NCBI GenBank assembly: GCA_017468385.1
Contig: JAFUIQ010000010.1
Span: 1 to 64,000, forward strand
Direction: 5' to 3'
Length of the DNA stretch: 64,000 bases
From: Clostridia bacterium
GTDB taxonomy: Bacteria > Bacillota > Clostridia > Oscillospirales > CAG-272
The notes beneath the pieces are model-generated. The model did no database searches, was not told the DNA's origin, and worked only from the letters and a program-made list of their open reading frames with translations. This document shows, piece by piece, positions 34,088 to 42,227 of the stretch. Position numbers and translations under genes: made by a program. Within the stretch, counting starts at the first letter, position 1. Each line of letters opens with the position of its first letter.

Positions 34088-34140
34088 GCCTTCTCCAGCA
34101 GGAGAAGGTGGCATCTGCAAAGCAGATGCCGGATGAGGTG
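34088..34140 (+). repeat. Paired-hairpin repeat, copy B
   Basis: A 53-base relative of copies A and C in the opposite orientation. Hairpin one is CCTTCTCC-AGCA-GGAGAAGG, hairpin two is GGCATCTGC/GCAGATGCC, and the element ends GGATGAGGTG. Its last base directly abuts the stop codon of the DUF559 gene. Confidence 0.88.
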
Positions 34141-34461
34141 TCATTTGTTAGGTTTCAAATCGGAAAATGTCAACCCGATATGTTTCAGAATATCTGCTGC
34201 AACAGCAGTAAAATTATTCCTTACAGAATCGTTTGAATATCGCAATACTGCTATATTCCAATACAATAAATCTCTATCTCTTTGCTTGTCGGCTTCGATA
34301 TGCTCCGGCAATAGATGTTGTCTTCCATCCACCTCAATAACGATCCTCTTTTCTGCTATATAAAAGTCAACAATATAGTTTTCGATATTGTGTTGTCGCC
34401 GTACATTAAATGGGAGTCGCTTTAGAAAATCATACCACAAATGTTTTTCTTCGGGAGTCAT
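34141..34461 (-). CDS. DUF559 (Vsr-like PD-(D/E)XK) endonuclease-domain protein, N-terminus out of frame
   Basis: A 106-residue open frame. The nuclease core is visible: LPFNVRRQHNIENYIVDFYIAEKRIVIEVDGRQH holds the D...ExDxxxH pattern of the family, followed by the conserved VLRYSNDSVRNNF region. Members normally begin about 18 residues earlier. That sequence is present upstream (34458-34514) but in another frame, offset by one missing A in an A5 run. The two frames overlap as ATGA, so a shorter protein could still be made by reinitiation. AT-rich; flanked exactly by hairpin repeats B and C. Confidence 0.82.
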   Translation of the reverse strand: MTPEEKHLWYDFLKRLPFNVRRQHNIENYIVDFYIAEKRIVIEVDGRQHLLPEHIEADKQRDRDLLYWNIAVLRYSNDSVRNNFTAVAADILKHIGLTFSDLKPNK

Positions 34462-34514
34462 GTTTTTCGTAGTGCTCTTGCATTGGATACAAGTTTCTTA
34501 TTGTACGGAATCAT
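34458..34514 (-). pseudogene. Detached N-terminus of the DUF559 gene
   Basis: An 18-codon frame starting at ATG 34514 encodes MIPYNKKLVSNARALRKT. From memory this matches the usual N-terminus of DUF559 proteins (YNKKLVPNAKALRKNMTPEE-type). AGGAG lies six bases upstream and is part of repeat copy C. The frame ends at a TGA that overlaps the ATG of the main frame. One extra A in the run at 34464-34468 would fuse the two. Confidence 0.75.
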
Positions 34515-34520
34515 TTCTTA

Positions 34521-34591
34521 CTCCTCATCCACCGTGCGACATTCGACTTCGTCGAAGTCGGAACGGTCCCCCTTCTCCCACAGGAGAAGGC
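34521..34591 (-). repeat. Paired-hairpin repeat, copy C
   Basis: A 71-base element nearly identical to copy A (one inserted base). Its inner end supplies the ribosome binding site GGATGAGGAG of the DUF559 gene. Its hairpin one may also end transcription of the convergent 34610 gene. Confidence 0.9.
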
Positions 34592-34609
34592 TTTTGCGCT
34601 CCTGCTTTT

Positions 34610-35185
34610 TTACTGCATCCCCGCTATGCGGGACAGATACGATGCCATAGCGGCATTCGGCTCCAGAATCAGTCCAGCGGCACCCCCGTCCCCGTCCACG
34701 AACACGGCGATGTACGCCCGCTCGGGAATCATGGATGCTGTATAGTTGAAAAGCTTCATTTCGGGATACCGCTTATGTACTTCCCTCTCCTTACCCCCGC
34801 GGCGTGGATACAGATCGAAATACGCAAGCTCCTCCAGCCCCAGCCGGGCATCGGTCACCGATCGCCGGCCCTGGGTTTTGCGCACGGTGAAATCCAGCAT
34901 ATGGGCCGGCAGGGCCGTCACATTCACAGGCGAGGCGGCGGCAAACTCCATACCGTCCTCCGCCGGGGGATATCCCCGCAGGGCGATTTCGTAAGTGAAC
35001 GTGGTGCCGATGTACCGTGCCCACAAAAACACGCCGCCCATCACCAGCACGCCGGCCGATGTGACCCACGCGTCCCGCCAGGCAGGCAGGGGGATCGTAA
35101 TGGAAAAGCAAACGGTGCCCAGCGCCAGAAGTGCCAGCATCAGACGCCTGGCTCCTTTATTTTCCGCCCGCGGTGTATATCGCAT
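34610..35185 (-). CDS. Membrane protein of unknown function
   Basis: A 191-residue protein with two hydrophobic segments at about 17-34 and 42-60, then a 130-residue soluble domain. No family is recognised. AAAGGAGG precedes ATG 35185; the longer frame upstream has no RBS and runs into rpmF. It follows rpmF on the same strand but is separated from it by a hairpin. Confidence 0.72.
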   Translation of the reverse strand: MRYTPRAENKGARRLMLALLALGTVCFSITIPLPAWRDAWVTSAGVLVMGGVFLWARYIGTTFTYEIALRGYPPAEDGMEFAAASPVNVTALPAHMLDFTVRKTQGRRSVTDARLGLEELAYFDLYPRRGGKEREVHKRYPEMKLFNYTASMIPERAYIAVFVDGDGGAAGLILEPNAAMASYLSRIAGMQ

Positions 35186-35220
35186 ACGTCCTCCTTTGCA
35201 ACATCCCCATAAAAAGCGCA

Positions 35221-35246
35221 AAGACCGCATAAATGCGGTCTTTTTC
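35221..35246 (-). terminator. Terminator after rpmF
   Basis: AAGACCGCAT and ATGCGGTCTT pair around AA, with T-rich sequence on both strands. Confidence 0.7.
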
Positions 35247-35253
35247 GCTGCTA

Positions 35254-35436
35254 TTACGCTTCTTTGCTGACGATCTCTTTGCCGTCGTAGTAACCGCAAG
35301 TCTTGCAGACGCGGTGCGCGAGATTGTATTCGCCGCAGTGCGGGCACTTAACCATGCCGGGCATCTCAAGCTTCCATACGTTGGAACGTCTCTTATCTCT
35401 GCGCGCTTTGGATGTTTTTCTCTTCGGAACTGCCAT
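35254..35436 (-). CDS. rpmF: 50S ribosomal protein L32
   Basis: A 60-residue ribosomal protein. It begins [18 protein letters not shown], and a four-cysteine zinc knuckle (CPHCG...CKTCG) is retained. TAAGGAGGTG precedes ATG 35436. It follows yceD by 62 bases, the usual partner in bacteria. Confidence 0.97.
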   Translation of the reverse strand: MAVPKRKTSKARRDKRRSNVWKLEMPGMVKCPHCGEYNLAHRVCKTCGYYDGKEIVSKEA

Positions 35437-35498
35437 CCTAAACACCTCCTTATGGGTCTTATTGACATTTTAACACACTATGGTTTATTATACACCAA

Positions 35499-36038
35499 TC
35501 AATCGTGTTTTTCAAGTAGTTTTTGCAAAATTGCCAGTCTTGGATCAATTTCTTTTTTTGCAGAACAGCCGCAATCGCCGTCTGCCAGCCGTTTTCCGCA
35601 CTTCGGACACAGTCCGGGGCAGTCTTCCCGGCACAGATGATACATGGGAAGGTTCAGAACCAGCGCTTCCGTGATCTCGTTATCCACGTCCACGCCGCCG
35701 TTTACCAGAGGCAGCAGGCTGTCCTCGTAATCCTCATCGTGCTCCACATCGCCCAGACGCACCGCACTGTCTGTCTCGATCAAACGCTCCAGGGCCAAGG
35801 GCATCGTTACCGAAACGGGATCCAGACACCGGTCGCACACCGTATCGTAGGAAACCTCGGCATCGATCACCATGGTGAGGTAGCCGTGATTGTCCGTCAC
35901 GCGGTAGCGGACCGCAATGGGGCCGCGCAATGTGATACTGTCCGGCAGAAGGACACCGTCCTCGCCGGGGGTATAGGAATACGAGCCTTCCAGGGTGGTA
36001 CATCTGCCCTCCAGGATCTGACTCAGATCGATTCGCAT
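35499..36038 (-). CDS. YceD/DUF177 protein with a C-terminal zinc cluster
   Basis: A 179-residue protein of the YceD family, which is linked to 23S rRNA maturation and is nearly always found before rpmF. Conserved parts are YDTVCDRCLDPVSV in the middle and LPMYHLCREDCPGLCPKCGKRL near the end, where six cysteines (CREDCPGLCPKCG and GDCGC) suggest metal binding. AAGGAGGG precedes ATG 36038. Confidence 0.94.
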   Translation of the reverse strand: MRIDLSQILEGRCTTLEGSYSYTPGEDGVLLPDSITLRGPIAVRYRVTDNHGYLTMVIDAEVSYDTVCDRCLDPVSVTMPLALERLIETDSAVRLGDVEHDEDYEDSLLPLVNGGVDVDNEITEALVLNLPMYHLCREDCPGLCPKCGKRLADGDCGCSAKKEIDPRLAILQKLLEKHD

Positions 36039-36079
36039 GGTGCACCCTCCTTTTTGCAATAAAACATCTGCGAAATATT

Positions 36080-36108
36080 ATTATATCCGTATTTTTCCCA
36101 TCTGTCAA
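36080..36108 (-). promoter_or_regulatory. Consensus promoter of yceD-rpmF
   Basis: On the minus strand TTGACA, 17 bases, TATAAT, a perfect match 42 bases before yceD. Confidence 0.9.
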
Positions 36109-36136
36109 TGGATTTTGTAAAAAAACTTCATCTCTA

Positions 36137-36165
36137 TTGTATTTACGGCATGAATTTGCTATAAT
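36137..36165 (+). promoter_or_regulatory. Promoter of the 36202 gene
   Basis: TTGTAT, 17 bases, TATAAT, divergent from the yceD promoter. Confidence 0.75.
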
Positions 36166-36201
36166 TAAACATAGTATTTCTATCAACTGCCGGAGGTATG
36201 T

Positions 36202-36783
36202 ATGAGTAAAACCGGACGCATTGCCAAAATTGTTGTTATCACGATTGTATATATTCTGATGGGATTGTTTATTTTCCGCTGCTGCTTTGCCGCCAATCAC
36301 AGCACGCTGAGCGATCTGTATCCCTCGGAGGGGCTGATAGCCGCCTGCGCGGACGGGGAGATCCCTGCCATGCAGACCCACGATGTGGTGACGGAGGTAT
36401 CCCAGGACGGCAACATCGCCTGCTACGCCTTTGTGTACATCCCCGAAATCCGGGAGGTACAGGTGACCGTGCGCTACAACGACAGCATTTATGAGCGAAA
36501 ATCCCTGTCCACGGACGCGGAGTTCACTTTCCGTCTGACCGATTCGGACACCAAGGCAGAAATCGTCGGCACGGTGGCGGACACAAAGACGATATGGATG
36601 TACACCTATCACCGGCTGGTATTCCGGGACGTGACCATATCCGACACCAACGATCTGCTTTTGCAGATGTATGCGGGGGACACCTCGGTGGCAGTGGATG
36701 TGATCCACTACAAGGATCAGAACGTGGTATGGAAGCCGTACCATCTCAGCGGCGGGGAGCAGAAATCCCTACTGGAATCCTGA
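36202..36783 (+). CDS. Single-span exported or membrane protein of unknown function
   Basis: A 193-residue protein with one N-terminal hydrophobic helix at about 9-29 and a 160-residue extracytoplasmic domain with beta-rich pattern (REVQVTVRYNDSIYER, FTFRLTDSD). No family is recognised. GGAGG precedes ATG 36202. Promoter and terminator make it a single-gene unit. Confidence 0.75.
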   Translation: MSKTGRIAKIVVITIVYILMGLFIFRCCFAANHSTLSDLYPSEGLIAACADGEIPAMQTHDVVTEVSQDGNIACYAFVYIPEIREVQVTVRYNDSIYERKSLSTDAEFTFRLTDSDTKAEIVGTVADTKTIWMYTYHRLVFRDVTISDTNDLLLQMYAGDTSVAVDVIHYKDQNVVWKPYHLSGGEQKSLLES

Positions 36784-36786
36784 CAA

Positions 36787-36828
36787 AACGGGAGTTGATG
36801 CACGACCCTGCATCAACTCCTTTTTTAT
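36787..36828 (+). terminator. Terminator
   Basis: GGAGTTGATGCA and TGCATCAACTCC pair around CGACCC, followed by T6. Confidence 0.93.
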
Positions 36829-36853
36829 CTTCCGGGAAAATTCCGCCGCAGCA

Positions 36854-36882
36854 TTGCAATTTGTTTTTTTTCATTATATAAT
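36854..36882 (+). promoter_or_regulatory. Promoter of the OYE-SDR-FAD cluster
   Basis: TTGCAA, 17 bases, TATAAT, 38 bases before the first gene. Confidence 0.78.
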
Positions 36883-36920
36883 GACGTATATACGGTCTTT
36901 TCACCGAAAGGAGTCCCATT

Positions 36921-38243
36921 ATGTCCATATCCGTTCCCCACACGAAAGAGGCTTGGGAGGCCCTGTGCCGTGAGGCAAACGTAGTCCTTCCCTACGCGGA
37001 GGATACATCCATTCTGAAAACGCCCGTCACCGTGCAGGGCCGCGTGATCCCCAACCGCATTGCCTATCAGGCCATGGAGGGATGCGACGGCACGCCGGGC
37101 GGATTGCCCGATACGCTGACGCGCCGCCGCTATCTCCGCTTTGCCCGAGGCGGCGCGGGAATCATCTGGTTTGAGGCTACCGCCGTCATGAAAGAAGGTC
37201 GAGCCAATCCCCGTCAGTTGTACATGGATGAATACAACTTTATGGATTTTGCTCCTTTGGTGGAGGAGATCAAGGAAACTTGCCTGCGGGAAAACGGATA
37301 CGAGCCAACCGTCATCGTTCAGCTGACCCATTCCGGCCGCTACAGCAAGCCGGAGGGCGTGCCCGCCCCGCTGATCGCCTACAACAATCCCCTCTTTGAG
37401 GGAGACGCGCCCATCGATGCCTCCCGCATCGTCAGCGATGCGTATCTGGACCGGCTGACGGAAAAGCTGTCCTTTGCCGCGGCCCTGGCCGAGCGGGCGG
37501 GATTTGACGGATGCGACATCAAGTGCTGTCACCGATATCTGAATTCCGAGCTGCTCTCCGCCTACAACCGTCCCGGCCGCTACGGCGGATGCTATGAGAA
37601 TCGCACCCGTCTGCTCCGCGAGGCGGTACAGGGCGCGCTGGCGGGATGCTCCTCCCGCTTCATCGTATCCACCCGCATGAACATCTACGACGGATTCCCC
37701 TACCCCTACGGATTCTCCGTCAACGAGGGGGACGGCATCACTCCCGACTACACGGAAGCAAAACACCTGGCCGCCGATCTGGCGGGATACGGTGTACATC
37801 TGCTGAATTTCACCATGGGCAATCCCTATTTCAATCCCCACGTGAACCGTCCCTTTGCCTCGGGCACCTACGATCCGCCGGAGCATCCCATGGTGGGCGT
37901 CCACCGGATGCTGACGGGCATTGCCGAGGTGGCAGGCGCTGTGCCGGATGTGAAGGTGATTTCCTCGGGCATCTCCCTGTTGGGCGGCACATCGCCCAAC
38001 GTAACCGCCGCTATGATCGAGGCGGGAGCATTTGCATTCGCCGGCTATGGCCGGGAGACGCTGGCCTATCCGGGGTGCGCCCGGGACATCTGTGAAACGG
38101 GCGGGCTGGACGCGAAAAAACTGTGCCTGACCTGCGGCAAATGCACGGAGATCATGCGGACGCCGGGCGGCACGCCGGGCTGTCCCATCCGCGACGGCGA
38201 GGTATATATGCCCATCTACAAAAAACAGGTTTTGGGAAAATAA
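36921..38243 (+). CDS. NADH:flavin oxidoreductase (old yellow enzyme family) with an iron-sulfur-type cysteine motif
   Basis: A 440-residue FMN barrel enzyme. Recognisable parts are VIPNRIAYQAMEGCDG, the substrate histidine region VQLTHSGRYS, GFDGCDIKCCHRYLNSELLS with R-x-R-x-GG-type downstream sequence, and the phosphate-binding end FAGYGRETLAYP. After the barrel a CX2CX2CX12C cluster near residues 396-416 resembles the [4Fe-4S] site of 2,4-dienoyl-CoA reductase and BaiCD-type enzymes. The C-terminal FAD/NADPH domains of those enzymes are missing. It likely reduces an activated C=C bond. The two following genes encode further redox enzymes, one of which could supply or take electrons. Confidence 0.85.
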   Translation: MSISVPHTKEAWEALCREANVVLPYAEDTSILKTPVTVQGRVIPNRIAYQAMEGCDGTPGGLPDTLTRRRYLRFARGGAGIIWFEATAVMKEGRANPRQLYMDEYNFMDFAPLVEEIKETCLRENGYEPTVIVQLTHSGRYSKPEGVPAPLIAYNNPLFEGDAPIDASRIVSDAYLDRLTEKLSFAAALAERAGFDGCDIKCCHRYLNSELLSAYNRPGRYGGCYENRTRLLREAVQGALAGCSSRFIVSTRMNIYDGFPYPYGFSVNEGDGITPDYTEAKHLAADLAGYGVHLLNFTMGNPYFNPHVNRPFASGTYDPPEHPMVGVHRMLTGIAEVAGAVPDVKVISSGISLLGGTSPNVTAAMIEAGAFAFAGYGRETLAYPGCARDICETGGLDAKKLCLTCGKCTEIMRTPGGTPGCPIRDGEVYMPIYKKQVLGK

Positions 38244-38315
38244 AAGAACACATATAGCGTCAGCCCCCCTTGAAAAAGGGGCCGACACACAAACAGGAAT
38301 AAGGAGAACATCATC

Positions 38316-39074
38316 ATGAAAACCGCTGTTATCACCGGTGCCGCTGGCGGCATCGGATATGCTGCTGTAGAAAAATTTGTAAGCCAGGGATACCGCGTTG
38401 TGGCCATGGATCGGCTGGGTGCGGACGCAGCCAAGGAAAAATTCGCTCCCATGGGGGAGAGCGTCCTCTATTACTGCGGCGATCTGAGCGACGCGGAGTC
38501 CCGCCGGGGGCTTCTGGAGTGCGCCTACGCCCATCTGGGACACGTGGATGCGCTGATCAATGTGGCGGGCGTGGCGCCCCGCCAGCGCAACGACATTCTG
38601 TCCATGACGGAGGAAAGCTACGATTTCGTTATGGACATCAACGCCAAGGGCACCTTCTTCCTCACCCAGCTGTTCGCGAATAAAATGATCGAGCAGGAAG
38701 CGGAGGACGGCATCCGCGGCTACATTGTGAACATCTCCTCCATGTCCGCCTACACCAGTTCCACCAGTCGGGGAGAATACTGCATCTCCAAGGCGGGCGT
38801 GTCCATGATTACCACTCTCTTCGCCGACCGTCTGGCGGAGTACGGTATTCTGGTCAACGAAATCCGTCCCGGCATCATCATGACCGGCATGACGGAGACG
38901 GTGAAGGCCAAATACGACAATCTGATCTTCAACGAGGGGATCCTGCCCATTCGGCGGTGGGGTGAGCCGGAGGATATTGCCCGGGCAGTCTATGTACTGT
39001 GCTCCGGTGATTTGGGCTACACCACCGGCCAATCCATCGACGTGGACGGCGGCTTCCACATCCGCCGGCTGTGA
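38316..39074 (+). CDS. Short-chain dehydrogenase/reductase
   Basis: A 252-residue Rossmann enzyme with TGAAGGIG at 8-15, the Asn motif NVAGVAPR and the catalytic YxxxK (YCISK) with preceding Ser in NISSMSAYTS. It uses NAD(P)H on a hydroxyl or ketone; the Asp in VVAMDRLG suggests NAD(H). The substrate is unknown. Seventy-two bases with a small hairpin separate it from the OYE gene, and the next gene starts nine bases downstream. Confidence 0.9.
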   Translation: MKTAVITGAAGGIGYAAVEKFVSQGYRVVAMDRLGADAAKEKFAPMGESVLYYCGDLSDAESRRGLLECAYAHLGHVDALINVAGVAPRQRNDILSMTEESYDFVMDINAKGTFFLTQLFANKMIEQEAEDGIRGYIVNISSMSAYTSSTSRGEYCISKAGVSMITTLFADRLAEYGILVNEIRPGIIMTGMTETVKAKYDNLIFNEGILPIRRWGEPEDIARAVYVLCSGDLGYTTGQSIDVDGGFHIRRL

Positions 39075-39082
39075 GGTGCGAC

Positions 39083-41041
39083 ATGAAGGAAACGGTTCTT
39101 TCTATCGGCGGACGGAACTGCCGCGCCGTCACCGTGAACACCGCCATTGTAGGCAGCGGTGCGGCCGGTTATAACGCCGCGCTCCGCCTGCGGGAATACG
39201 GTGTGGAGGATGTTGCCATCTTCACCGAAGGGGTAAAGATGGGCACCTCCCGCAACACGGGCTCGGACAAACAGACCTACTACAAGCTGAATCTCTGCGG
39301 CGATTTTGCCGATTCGCCCCGGGCTATGGCGGAGGATCTGTTCCGCGGCAAATGCGTGGACGGTGACATCGCCTACGCCGAGGCGGCGCTGTCCGTGCCC
39401 TGCTTCATTCATCTGGCACAGTTGGGCGTGCCCTTCCCCGTGAATCGCTATGGCGAATACGTGGGATACAAAACGGATCACGATCCCCGTGCCCGCGCCA
39501 CCAGCGCAGGTCCTCTGACCTCCAAGCTGATGACGGAATATCTGGAAAAGGCCGTGGCGAAGGAGCAGATTCCCACGCTGGACGGTTACATGGTAATTTC
39601 CATCATTAAAAAGGATGATACTGCCGTAGGCATGCTTTGTCTGGATGTAAACAAAGCCGCCAGCGATGCGGATCGATTTGTGCTCGTCCGCGCCAAGAAT
39701 ATCGTTTTCGCCACCGGCGGTCCCGCCGGCATCTATGCGGACACCGTATATCCCTGCGGGCACAGCGGCTCCTCCGGCGTGGCCTTTGAGGCGGGTGTAG
39801 GCGGCAGAAATCTGACGGAGTGGCAGTTTGGTCTGGCCTCCACCAGTCCCCGCTGGAACGTATCGGGCACCTATATGCAGGTGCTGCCCCGGTTCGTATC
39901 CGTGGATCCCGACGGGACGGAGCACGAATTCCTGACGGAATATTTCCCCACGGCGGCGGAGTGCCTTTCCATGGTATTCAAAAAAGGATACGAGTGGCCC
40001 TTTGACTGCCGCAAGGTCCTGGGCGGCTCCTCCATCATCGATCTGCTGGTATATCGGGAGCGGGTGCTCCGGGGCCGGCGGGTATATCTGGATTTCCGCA
40101 CTAATCCCTATGGAATGGACGATCTCCCTTACGGGGAGCTGCAAACCGAGGCCCGGGAGTATCTGGAGAAGGCGGGGGCCTGCTTCGGCACGCCCATCGA
40201 GCGGCTGATGCACATGAACGCACCGGCGGTGGAATTGTACCGCTCCAAGGGCGTGGATATTACGAAAGAGATGCTGGAGATCGCTTTGTGCGCCCAGCAC
40301 AACAACGGCGGCCTGGACATCGATATGTGGTGGCAGACGAACGTGCCCCATCTGTTCGCCGCCGGTGAGGTGGCGGGAAGCCACGGCGTATACCGTCCCG
40401 GCGGAAGCGCCCTCAACGCGGGGCAGGCCGGATCCATGCGGGCGGCCCAGTACATTGCCCGACACGGCACAGGTGATCCCCTCCCCGAGGAGGATTTCAT
40501 GGGTGCGGCGGCGGATACGCTGGCTTATCACGCCCATCTGGCCGATGCCATGCTGTCGGATCAGGACACCGTGACGGAGATGCTGCGCCGCGTCACCGCC
40601 CGCATGACGGAATGCGGCGGTGCTTTGCGCAATCCCCAGGCCATCCGTGCTGCGCTCGCTCAGACTGCCGCGGATTTTGCCGCATTCGCCGATACGGTGC
40701 GGATTTCCTCCCCTGCCGGTCTGCGGCAGGCGTACCGTCTGCGGGACATTCTGATCTCCCAGCAGATGTATCTCACCGCCATGCTGGATTACGCCGCCCA
40801 CGGCGGAAAATCCCGCGGATCGGCCATGTACACCGCCGTCGCGGGGAATTGCCCGGCAGGATTGGATGACACTTTCCGCTTCGCTTTAGATGACGGAGCG
40901 CTGGATGCGTCCGTGCAGATTCTGAGTTTCACCAAGGACGGCTGTATCCCCACCTGGCGGGATGTGCGGCCGCTGCCCGAGGGGGGCGGATTCTTTGAGA
41001 ACGTATGGCGGGAATACCGCGAGAGTGGCAACGTGTATTAA
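39083..41041 (+). CDS. FAD-binding protein of the fumarate reductase/L-aspartate oxidase flavoprotein type
   Basis: A 652-residue soluble flavoprotein. The dinucleotide-binding motif is VGSGAAGYNAALRLR at about 22-36. ATGGPAGIYADTVYP and LFAAGEVAGSHGVYRPGGSALNAGQAGSMRAAQYIA are the substrate/FAD signatures of the family. The C-terminal 170 residues form the helical domain typical of SdhA/NadB relatives. Without membrane anchor or iron-sulfur partner it is more like a soluble reductase or oxidase. GAGGTG precedes ATG 39083, almost overlapping the SDR gene, so the two are probably coupled. Confidence 0.82.
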   Translation: MKETVLSIGGRNCRAVTVNTAIVGSGAAGYNAALRLREYGVEDVAIFTEGVKMGTSRNTGSDKQTYYKLNLCGDFADSPRAMAEDLFRGKCVDGDIAYAEAALSVPCFIHLAQLGVPFPVNRYGEYVGYKTDHDPRARATSAGPLTSKLMTEYLEKAVAKEQIPTLDGYMVISIIKKDDTAVGMLCLDVNKAASDADRFVLVRAKNIVFATGGPAGIYADTVYPCGHSGSSGVAFEAGVGGRNLTEWQFGLASTSPRWNVSGTYMQVLPRFVSVDPDGTEHEFLTEYFPTAAECLSMVFKKGYEWPFDCRKVLGGSSIIDLLVYRERVLRGRRVYLDFRTNPYGMDDLPYGELQTEAREYLEKAGACFGTPIERLMHMNAPAVELYRSKGVDITKEMLEIALCAQHNNGGLDIDMWWQTNVPHLFAAGEVAGSHGVYRPGGSALNAGQAGSMRAAQYIARHGTGDPLPEEDFMGAAADTLAYHAHLADAMLSDQDTVTEMLRRVTARMTECGGALRNPQAIRAALAQTAADFAAFADTVRISSPAGLRQAYRLRDILISQQMYLTAMLDYAAHGGKSRGSAMYTAVAGNCPAGLDDTFRFALDDGALDASVQILSFTKDGCIPTWRDVRPLPEGGGFFENVWREYRESGNVY

Positions 41042-41070
41042 ACCGCGCCATCCGAAAGGAGCTGGACAGC

Positions 41071-42177
41071 ATGTTTGTTTTACTGATCGCTCTGTGTGCA
41101 CTGCTGTGCGTGCAACTCAGCCCGCGGGGCTCCTTCCACGAGGATGGATTCTCCCGGGAGCAGACCCGATCCCTGAAGGGGCTGTTCGCCCTCTCGGTTC
41201 TGCTGCATCATCTGTGTGCCTATCTGTCGGCGGAATTCCGCTCGCTGATCGCCTTTCGGTATGTGGGATTCATCGCCATCGGCGGGTTCTTTCTCATCTC
41301 CGGCTACGGGCTGATGCACAGCGCACAAACGAATCCCCGGTATCTGCAGGGCTTCTTCCGTCGGCGGATTCTGACCATACTGGTGCCCTACTATATCATC
41401 AATCTGTTTTACTGCCTTATCAACTGCCTGGGACGGGATCTCCCCTCCGCGGTGCGGTACATTCTCCGTTCCCTGGTGGGACTGCATCTGTGGTACGTGC
41501 CGGTGATTCTTTTGCTGTACGTGGTGTTCTTCCTCAGTTTTCGTTTTCTTTCCCAAAGGATCGCCTGCCTTGCCGTCACCGCGGTGACGGTTGTATACAT
41601 GGTGGTCATGTACTGCCTGTACCGCTTTGGCGGCTACGGTGCCTACGGCTTCTGGTGGTACAACTCCGTGATTGCCTTTCCTTTGGGAATGTGGTACTGC
41701 CGGTATCGGGAGTCCATCCACGCCTTGATTCAGAAAAAATATCCCTTGTGGATGACTGGGGCCGCCGCGGGATTTGCCGCCGTATATTGGTGGATCTGTC
41801 CGCGGCACAACGACGGCACCTTGCCGGTTTTGCTGATGCAGATTCTCTGCGTGATCCTGTTCTGCGGGGTGCTGGTGCTGCTGTCGCAGAAGGTGCACTT
41901 CAGCAATCCGATCCTCCGCTTTTTGGGAGATCACTCCCTGGAGATCTATCTGTGGCACGCGCTGTTCATCGCCATCTTCCGCAGTGGGTATACGATCCGC
42001 CTTCCGTTTATCGGCTGGGAATGGCCGCTGTTTGTGGACAACGGGGATTTGTACATAGCCGCCATCATGGCCGCCACCGGCATCGCCTCCTGGGCGGTGC
42101 ATGGGCTGTGCGCACGGATTTTGGGCAAAAAGAAAGCCGCTGTTCCGGCGAAAGAACCACTGACAGCGGGGAAATGA
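41071..42177 (+). CDS. Acyltransferase 3 family membrane protein
   Basis: A 368-residue protein with about ten hydrophobic segments. It contains LKGLFALSVLLHHLCAYL, which holds the conserved RGxA...H-type start of acyltransferase 3 enzymes, and ends with HSLEIYLWHALF. Such proteins transfer acyl groups to cell-surface sugars or lipids. AAAGGAGC precedes ATG 41071. It is 29 bases after the flavoprotein gene and may be co-transcribed. Confidence 0.88.
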   Translation: MFVLLIALCALLCVQLSPRGSFHEDGFSREQTRSLKGLFALSVLLHHLCAYLSAEFRSLIAFRYVGFIAIGGFFLISGYGLMHSAQTNPRYLQGFFRRRILTILVPYYIINLFYCLINCLGRDLPSAVRYILRSLVGLHLWYVPVILLLYVVFFLSFRFLSQRIACLAVTAVTVVYMVVMYCLYRFGGYGAYGFWWYNSVIAFPLGMWYCRYRESIHALIQKKYPLWMTGAAAGFAAVYWWICPRHNDGTLPVLLMQILCVILFCGVLVLLSQKVHFSNPILRFLGDHSLEIYLWHALFIAIFRSGYTIRLPFIGWEWPLFVDNGDLYIAAIMAATGIASWAVHGLCARILGKKKAAVPAKEPLTAGK

Positions 42178-42227
42178 ATCCTGTATTTCAGGCAAATCAA
42201 AAATGAATTCTTTATAAGGAGATCACC

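Noticed and set aside
38262..38283. Hairpin CCCCCCTT-GAAAA-AGGGG between the OYE and SDR genes as a terminator
   Set aside because: The stem is short and no T run follows, so it would not separate the two genes.
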